This document shows, one piece after another, positions 17,916 through 22,012 of a stretch of DNA of 22,012 nucleotides. The stretch spans positions 1-22,012 of the IMG/VR virus record IMGVR_UViG_3300038426_000068, one strand, 5' to 3'. The notes beneath the pieces were generated by a model. The model had not been told where the DNA came from, made no database searches, and worked only from the letters and a program-made list of their open reading frames with translations. Numbering within the stretch: position 1 is the first letter of the stretch; the number at the start of each line of letters is the position of its first letter. The DNA comes from a virus. Both the position numbers and the translations under genes were made by a program.

Positions 17916-17935
17916 CTGCTAGCTCACGCAAGCAG
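17916..17935 (-). other. right-end hairpin of element 2 / putative reRNA scaffold
   Basis: CTGCT pairs with AGCAG around a 10-nt loop; the tnpB stop TAG overlaps the stem. Matches the arrangement in element 1, so guide RNA would extend leftward past about 17910 on the minus strand. Confidence 0.45.
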
Positions 17936-19031
17936 CTTCTATCGCCGTTTGTTGGCGAAAACACGATAGCCCTCGTGTTAGGATATTCTTAGCTGCGTTC
18001 TCATCTCTGTCTAAGACGAGTCCACAGTCACACGAATGTATGCGGTCTTTTAGTTCTTTTTTGACTATCGCACCACATCTCGAACATTCTTGAGTTGTAT
18101 TCTTTGGGTCAACCATCACCACTACTGAACCAGCGTTCTCAGCTTTGTTTTTCGTGTACGTTTGAAACTGACCCCACGCCACGTCGCCTATTGACTTGGC
18201 GAGATGACCGTTTTGCATCATTCCCTTTATGTTCAAGTCCTCAAAGGCGATGACTCCGTATGTATTGACCAGCTTCCGACTTAGTTGATGTGCAAAGTTA
18301 CTTCGCTTGTTTGCTATGCGTTCGTGAACTTTAGCAACAACTTTCTTTGCTTTCTTACGCTGTGCTTTCGCTAATGCCTTTTCTTCACTTCTAAAGAAAC
18401 GCGGGTTGTCTATGTGTTCGCCGTTTGAAAGTGTAGCAAACGAAGTTATGCCAACGTCTATACCTACCGCAGCGTCTTTGTTGGATATTTGAATATCACG
18501 ATAACAGTCCATGGTGAAACACGCAAACCACTTACCTGTTGAACTGCACTTTATGTTGAGCCGCTTTATCTCACCTTCTATCGCTCTGTGGAGTTTTATC
18601 TTGATGTTGCCTATCTTTGACAGTTGTAGCGTCGAACCGCCTTTGGCGTCGAGAGCAAACCCTGACTGTGGATACGTGAATGAGTCATACCAACCCCTGC
18701 CCTTGAAACGCGGATAACCCGCTTTCTCTCCGGCTTTGACCCGTCTAAAGAACGCTTTGAACGCTAAGTCTACTCTATATTGGACTTCTTGGAGCACTTG
18801 AGAATACACGGGAAGCTCCCGTTCTTGTTTCCAAAGCAACAGAAGCTTTTGCGTATCATATCGAGAATACAAAACATGACGAGAATATGGAAACGCTTTT
18901 GTCGCTTCGTATGCGTTCCGCCGTGTTGCTAGTGTTTCGTTATAGACCCACCGACATAGCTCAAGCGTCTGCTTCATCACCGTTTCTTGGTGAGCTGTCG
19001 GATACAGCCTATAACGAAATACTTTGTTCAT
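17919..19031 (-). CDS. tnpB: TnpB, RNA-guided RuvC nuclease (element 2)
   Basis: 370 residues. N-terminal YRLYPTAHQETVMKQTLELCRWVYNETL is the standard OrfB helix-turn-helix start; catalytic D192 (VGIDVGITSFATLSNG), E264 (IAFEDLNIKGM) and D343 (LDRDENAAKNIL) and zinc-ribbon C316/C319/C334/C336 are intact. Normal length, apparently functional. Sequence is very different from the element 1 TnpB, so the two elements are of separate origin. Start overlaps the tnpA stop by 4 nt. Confidence 0.97.
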   Translation of the reverse strand: MNKVFRYRLYPTAHQETVMKQTLELCRWVYNETLATRRNAYEATKAFPYSRHVLYSRYDTQKLLLLWKQERELPVYSQVLQEVQYRVDLAFKAFFRRVKAGEKAGYPRFKGRGWYDSFTYPQSGFALDAKGGSTLQLSKIGNIKIKLHRAIEGEIKRLNIKCSSTGKWFACFTMDCYRDIQISNKDAAVGIDVGITSFATLSNGEHIDNPRFFRSEEKALAKAQRKKAKKVVAKVHERIANKRSNFAHQLSRKLVNTYGVIAFEDLNIKGMMQNGHLAKSIGDVAWGQFQTYTKNKAENAGSVVVMVDPKNTTQECSRCGAIVKKELKDRIHSCDCGLVLDRDENAAKNILTRGLSCFRQQTAIEAACVS

Positions 19032-19432
19032 TTTCCCTGACTCTCAACGTAGTTCTTTAGCTTATCAAGCGTTACCTGTCCGGTTGTCGCTAAGAAATAC
19101 GAACGTGACCAAAACGTGCCTCGTTTCAGAGTTTCTTTGACTTCGGGGAAGTTGCGCCGGATTTCACGAGATGTTATAGTTTTGAGTGCGTTGATGTATC
19201 GCGGAATATCAAGCGTCGGCTTCGCTGCGAATATCATATGGAAGTGGTTTGTATCGGCTTCTATGTTTAGCACGTCAACTTCAAACGTTTCACTTATTTC
19301 GTGTATCTTGTTTTTTATCAGCACAACGACTTCTGGTTCGGCAAGTGCATTTCTTCTATACTTCACACACTGAACAAAGTGGTATTGGAGTGCATATACT
19401 GAATGAGCGCCTTTGCTCAGTTGATATTTCAT
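19028..19432 (-). CDS. tnpA: TnpA, Y1 HUH transposase (element 2)
   Basis: 134 residues. HUH motif H63-F-H65 (ADTNHFHMIFAAKP) and catalytic Y128 (LDKLKNYVESQGK) are intact; YALQYHFVQCVKYRRNAL is the usual first-strand region. It belongs to a different TnpA subgroup from element 1 (little identity beyond motifs). ATG 19432 has AAGGAACT upstream. Should be active. Confidence 0.95.
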   Translation of the reverse strand: MKYQLSKGAHSVYALQYHFVQCVKYRRNALAEPEVVVLIKNKIHEISETFEVDVLNIEADTNHFHMIFAAKPTLDIPRYINALKTITSREIRRNFPEVKETLKRGTFWSRSYFLATTGQVTLDKLKNYVESQGK

Positions 19433-19471
19433 AGTTCCTTATTGTTTTGTATAACTATAAAGGTTTGTGTT

Positions 19472-19492
19472 GGATAAGAACGGCTCTCATCT
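19472..19492 (-). repeat. left-end motif shared by both IS elements (copy 2)
   Basis: Minus-strand AGATGA-N4-CGTTCTTATCC, 17 of 21 positions matching copy 1 at 15491-15511. The rest of the stretch up to 19665 has no convincing gene; it holds the IS left-end hairpin and a minus-strand CATATATAAAG sequence near 19566-19576 that could be a TATA box. Confidence 0.6.
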
Positions 19493-19665
19493 CCCACCTT
19501 TCGGAAGGAGACTTCCCGCCTGAAACGTTAATAGTTACCTACCTAACACATCTACATAAAGCAAAAAGGCTACGCTACTTTATATATGAACCACTCAAAA
19601 TCGTGATTAGACTACGCAGTGGCGTCCGTTTCCAAGTTATATCAGTAACACTAAGGAGTACAGGT

Positions 19666-19704
19666 AAAAAAGAGGGTCGCAAGACCTAAAAAACACGACC
19701 CCTC
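19666..19704 (-). terminator. terminator of the late (tail/lysis) transcript
   Basis: On the minus strand GAGG-GGTCG pairs with CGACC-CTC, immediately followed by six T residues; a nested GGTC-TTGC-GACC hairpin uses the same 3' arm. It begins four bases after the stop of the last late gene (19708). T-rich 3' ends are the usual archaeal termination signal, with the stem giving extra support. Confidence 0.75.
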
Positions 19705-19707
19705 GAG

Positions 19708-19899
19708 CTACTCTTCCTTTTCAACAACTTTAAGGATCAGAGTAAGTACAAATCCCACAAAAAGGAGTACTGCAGAATCCACTGAGCTTAGATGCGCGTA
19801 GCCTTGTAATGCGTTTATACCGGCTAGTAGCATGCTTAGGATCAGTACCCACACCCATGCATCTGGTAAGGATCCTCTAGGATTGAGTTTATATGTCAT
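19708..19899 (-). CDS. holin-like membrane protein (63 aa)
   Basis: MTYKLNPRGSLPDAWVWVLILSMLLAGINALQGYAHLSSVDSAVLLFVGFVLTLILKVVEKEE: two membrane helices separated by a short polar turn, with a charged C-terminus, the topology of many class II holins. ATG 19899 follows AAAGGTAGTAAT. Last gene before the terminator, a common place for lysis genes. Holin function is inferred from topology and position only. Confidence 0.65.
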   Translation of the reverse strand: MTYKLNPRGSLPDAWVWVLILSMLLAGINALQGYAHLSSVDSAVLLFVGFVLTLILKVVEKEE

Positions 19900-19909
19900 A
19901 TTACTACCT

Positions 19910-20080
19910 TTAGGCGCTGGCAGCAGGCAGCATGTTTAGCACTCCGTTTAGGATTCCTGTTAACAGGGTAATTATCTCCTGTTCTTCTGCCGTTAAGTCG
20001 GGGTCTGCAGCGGACAGTGCCGTAAGGCCAGCGACTATCACGCTGATAGCTATACGTAAGTCGAGATTAGTGTTTGCCAT
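19910..20080 (-). CDS. small hydrophobic protein (56 aa)
   Basis: MANTNLDLRIAISVIVAGLTALSAADPDLTAEEQEIITLLTGILNGVLNMLPAASA: one moderately hydrophobic N-terminal helix and one amphipathic C-terminal helix separated by an acidic linker. ATG 20080 with GGAGG about 12 nt upstream. It lies among holin-like genes. Function unknown. Confidence 0.7.
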   Translation of the reverse strand: MANTNLDLRIAISVIVAGLTALSAADPDLTAEEQEIITLLTGILNGVLNMLPAASA

Positions 20081-20112
20081 ATTTTATGCACCTCCTTTTT
20101 TACTTTTAGAGT

Positions 20113-20244
20113 TTAGAATAACGCGAAAAAGGCTGCGAGTAAACCCGCTGCATAGAGCGCCACTAAGAACCCACTTATTGACATTACTATACTAATAATC
20201 TCTTGCAGTTCCTGGAGCGTCATCGCCACGATCAAGTCTAGCAT
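20113..20244 (-). CDS. single-pass membrane protein (43 aa)
   Basis: MLDLIVAMTLQELQEIISIVMSISGFLVALYAAGLLAAFFALF: amphipathic N-terminal helix then a hydrophobic C-terminal helix. GGAGG is 14 nt upstream of ATG 20244. Member of the small membrane-protein group next to the terminator; role unknown. Confidence 0.6.
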   Translation of the reverse strand: MLDLIVAMTLQELQEIISIVMSISGFLVALYAAGLLAAFFALF

Positions 20245-20290
20245 CTCAGAGCTTTACCTCCGTTTATATGTTTTATATTCTGTTCTTCTT

Positions 20291-20518
20291 TTATAAAGCT
20301 ATTATCTTGAAAGCGATTATCGTTCCCATAATACTTATTATCGCCGTTAAGACATACCATTGGATCTTAGCGAGCGCCGCATCCTGTTTGTCTAGATGTT
20401 CGTTCTGTTTGCCGAGAACGTCCTTTACTTCTTTGAGGTCTTCCTGTATAGTGCAGATCTCACACTCATGCCTTACGATTGTGTCATGGTCTGTTTCTTG
20501 CTCGTTAAGTGCTTCCAT
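20291..20518 (-). CDS. XhlA-like coiled-coil membrane protein (75 aa)
   Basis: MEALNEQETDHDTIVRHECEICTIQEDLKEVKDVLGKQNEHLDKQDAALAKIQWYVLTAIISIMGTIIAFKIIAL. A coiled-coil (about 20-50) followed by one C-terminal membrane helix, the layout of haemolysin XhlA-type phage lysis proteins; a CEIC motif near residue 19-22 is unusual. ATG 20518 preceded by GGGGGG is chosen over the 5-residue longer start. Lysis role is inferred from layout. Confidence 0.7.
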   Translation of the reverse strand: MEALNEQETDHDTIVRHECEICTIQEDLKEVKDVLGKQNEHLDKQDAALAKIQWYVLTAIISIMGTIIAFKIIAL

Positions 20519-20729
20519 TATTGAACCCCCCATGGATCCCCATATCTATAAGAAGGATAGCTATAGCGGATAAGATCGCGTACACCGCTGCGGAAAAGCT
20601 GTCTGAGATAAGTACCATAGGCTGCATGAGTGATCCGTTCAGGAAGGATAACCCTTGGAGTACGATAAATACAATGACTCCAATGATGATAAACTCTTTG
20701 CGTTTGGTATGCCATATCCATCGAAACAT
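20505..20729 (-). CDS. small membrane protein (74 aa)
   Basis: MFRWIWHTKRKEFIIIGVIVFIVLQGLSFLNGSLMQPMVLISDSFSAAVYAILSAIAILLIDMGIHGGFNNGST: basic N-terminus and two membrane helices (about 13-30 and 46-62), again holin-like. Overlaps the next gene by 14 nt. Function unknown. Confidence 0.65.
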   Translation of the reverse strand: MFRWIWHTKRKEFIIIGVIVFIVLQGLSFLNGSLMQPMVLISDSFSAAVYAILSAIAILLIDMGIHGGFNNGST

Positions 20730-20739
20730 CCCGTATTCA

Positions 20740-21066
20740 CTAGCTTTTTTTCCCTTGTTCGTGTTCCTCTTCTTTGTGCTTAGCTGTTTCCTCTGGGGAC
20801 ATCTCTTTCGCTAGTATATCCTCAGCTATGTGCGCCCGACGTGCCGCAGCATTCGCTACATTATTGGCTCTCTTCTGATCGACCTTGACCTTGTAAAACT
20901 CATCGGAGCTTAGTACTTTCTCTTCTAACTCCAGGATACAATCATCGCAGAGCCATCGACGGTTTTTTATGCCGACTTCAGTAAGCAGGACAGGTTGTTT
21001 GCCACACTGTTCGCATTGCGTGGGCATCCGAAGCCTGATCCATCTAGGTACACGTCTTTCGTTCAT
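20740..21066 (-). CDS. zinc-finger protein with charged tail (108 aa)
   Basis: MNERRVPRWIRLRMPTQCEQCGKQPVLLTEVGIKNRRWLCDDCILELEEKVLSSDEFYKVKVDQKRANNVANAAARRAHIAEDILAKEMSPEETAKHKEEEHEQGKKS. CEQC and CDDC about 18 residues apart form a zinc ribbon; the rest is a long charged helix. GAGG lies upstream of ATG 21066. Function unknown. Confidence 0.75.
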   Translation of the reverse strand: MNERRVPRWIRLRMPTQCEQCGKQPVLLTEVGIKNRRWLCDDCILELEEKVLSSDEFYKVKVDQKRANNVANAAARRAHIAEDILAKEMSPEETAKHKEEEHEQGKKS

Positions 21067-21178
21067 AATTTTCCTCTTCGATCTCTGCTATTAGTTCAAG
21101 CCGCTCGCATTCGGTGAGGTTGTTATAGTACTCTTCGAACTCTGCGTCTTTTTCTGATTTATACCTTCTTCTGTGCAT
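21044..21178 (-). CDS. small acidic protein (44 aa)
   Basis: MHRRRYKSEKDAEFEEYYNNLTECERLELIAEIEEENYERKTCT. Start ATG 21178 has GGAGGGAG at ideal spacing; the open frame to 21262 has a weaker start. Overlaps both neighbours by about 20 nt. Helical, not recognised. Confidence 0.6.
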   Translation of the reverse strand: MHRRRYKSEKDAEFEEYYNNLTECERLELIAEIEEENYERKTCT

Positions 21179-21329
21179 TTGACTCCCTCCTGGCAGCTCT
21201 CCACTTTTCCTTGCATCCCTGAGCACTTGATTTCTTGCCGTGAAAAGTGTATTTTGTTCCACTAAGTACCCAAATTTGTTGTAATTCTTTAGTCCCGATC
21301 GGCAACCCGCAATGTGAGCATGTTTCCAT
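21159..21329 (-). CDS. zinc-finger microprotein (56 aa)
   Basis: METCSHCGLPIGTKELQQIWVLSGTKYTFHGKKSSAQGCKEKWRAARRESNAQKKV: CSHC near the start plus H and C later, a likely zinc site with a basic C-terminal helix. ATG 21329 follows GGTGTAAAA, 9 nt after the tail gene ends. Function unknown; likely co-expressed with the tail gene. Confidence 0.65.
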   Translation of the reverse strand: METCSHCGLPIGTKELQQIWVLSGTKYTFHGKKSSAQGCKEKWRAARRESNAQKKV

Positions 21330-21337
21330 TTTTACAC

Positions 21338-22012
21338 CTATGAACTTGGGAGGTACTGCAATCTGGCCCCGGCCGGTGTAGCATCAGTCACCGTGTATCG
21401 TTGAGCGAAAAGCCCTGCCCCTGTAGAATCGTTGTAGTTTCCACCCTGGTTCAAAACTAGCAATCCCGTCGTCGCTTCCCAACATTCGTTACAGAAGTAT
21501 GTACTAGACGAAGCGCCTGTCGCGCCTATCAGGAAATTCCAGCTACCAGTTGCAGTCTGATTGGGCCGTTTCATCCAGCCCCCAGCCCCTGCGTTTGTAA
21601 TAGTTGAGGATTGTTTTACATAGGGTGAGGCGTTTAATTCCCACTCGTAATACGTCGGTCGAGTCCTGCTCTGCGGCGCTATCCATGCGTAGTTTGATGT
21701 GTCTACGTTTAGCCCATCAACGACATTTTGTAGGTTCCCCCAAAGGTTTTCTACTCCCCTATAGGACATTGCTGTCGTACTGTTACTAGTAGTTCCGTAC
21801 GATAAATTCCCTCGGTCAGTTCCCGGCGTTCCTGTCGCACCAGTGTTTGCTATGCCGCTTGCACTCACTATACCGTTACCTAATGCCGCTTGTGAATTTA
21901 GGGTGGCGTATTCAACTATGAAAAGAAGCTGTAGAGCTGAGAGGGCTTGTATATTCATCAGCTCCCAACCAGTGTCCCGGGCTTCTGCATATGAACGGGC
22001 AAGTGTATTCAT
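21338..22012 (-). CDS. C-type-lectin-like tail/receptor-binding protein, partial (5' end outside the window)
   Basis: 224 residues visible; the ATG at the window edge is most likely internal. The pattern RSYAEARDTGWELMNIQALSALQLLFIVEYATLNSQAALGNGI, a spacer, SYRGVENLWGNLQNVVDGLN, then FCNECWEATTGLLVLNQGGNYNDSTGAGLFAQRY...GARLQYL matches the CLec/SUMF1-type domain seen in many phage tail proteins. The final GG-x-Y/W-x(n)-GLF...GARL part corresponds to the ligand-binding surface and, in some viruses, to the variable region of diversity-generating retroelements. It probably binds the host surface. No reverse transcriptase or template repeat is seen here. Confidence 0.8.
   Translation of the reverse strand: MNTLARSYAEARDTGWELMNIQALSALQLLFIVEYATLNSQAALGNGIVSASGIANTGATGTPGTDRGNLSYGTTSNSTTAMSYRGVENLWGNLQNVVDGLNVDTSNYAWIAPQSRTRPTYYEWELNASPYVKQSSTITNAGAGGWMKRPNQTATGSWNFLIGATGASSSTYFCNECWEATTGLLVLNQGGNYNDSTGAGLFAQRYTVTDATPAGARLQYLPSS

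Larger units (their letters stand above)
17900..19530 (-). mobile_element. IS200/IS605-type element 2 (tnpA+tnpB)
   Basis: tnpA and tnpB in one direction with ATGA overlap, on the minus strand, facing element 1. A left-end motif shared with element 1 lies at 19472-19492; beside it GGAAG/CTTCC can form a hairpin near 19502-19515. A stop-codon hairpin at the tnpB end (17916-17935) marks the right side. Ends are approximate. Confidence 0.75.

Noticed and set aside
19447-19689. Plus-strand ORF of 80 codons next to element 2
   Set aside because: Crosses the IS left end and the terminator; basic, low-complexity product and no ribosome site.
21338-22012. A complete diversity-generating retroelement
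   Set aside because: Only the candidate target domain is present. I found no reverse transcriptase and no second copy of the variable segment in the window.

Overview
The window looks like part of a tailed archaeal virus (Caudoviricetes) genome or provirus. Viral hallmarks are a large and a small terminase subunit (left end), a MuF/SPP1-gp7-type head morphogenesis protein, a C-type-lectin-like tail protein running off the right end, and holin-like small membrane proteins. An archaeal host is inferred from four things: TATA boxes about 25 nt upstream of start codons (two giving apparently leaderless mRNAs), a tRNA-Leu gene with no encoded CCA, a DUF998 membrane protein, and strong GAGG ribosome sites. 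A methanogen or methane-oxidising euryarchaeon would fit, but nothing here proves the host.

Almost everything is on the minus strand, so genes read right to left. 22012-19700: end of the late module (tail lectin-like protein, two or three small Zn-finger proteins, a run of holin-like proteins), closed by a strong intrinsic-type terminator. 19530-15450: a mobile-element zone with two unrelated IS200/IS605 elements (each TnpA+TnpB, facing each other), an HNH endonuclease with its own promoter, and one plus-strand ORF of unknown role. 15447-14590: a tRNA-Leu(UAA), a zinc-finger ORF without a start codon and a ParB-like HTH protein without its N-terminal domain. 14571-2366: about 50 very short, tightly packed or overlapping minus-strand genes. 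Among them are a 25-unit pentapeptide repeat protein, a C5 cytosine methyltransferase, an HNH nuclease, a DUF4406-like protein, small HTH proteins, the MuF protein, a SemiSWEET-like PQ-loop protein, and many CxxC microproteins. 2320-12: packaging genes with their own TATA boxes.

The most striking feature is the small-gene array. About two dozen gene starts share a nearly identical junction, GAGGCYGAAAAATGAC on the minus strand, which combines Shine-Dalgarno site, stop codon of the upstream gene and start of the next one. Unrelated upstream proteins therefore end in the same residues (-EAEK or -LKND). Rarer junction types occur in adjacent pairs. This suggests a modular cassette array of translationally coupled accessory microproteins, about twenty of them with paired cysteines. 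Many of these genes are under 60 codons and easily missed.

No integrase, capsid, portal, polymerase or reverse transcriptase is seen; portal and capsid would be expected beyond the left edge.
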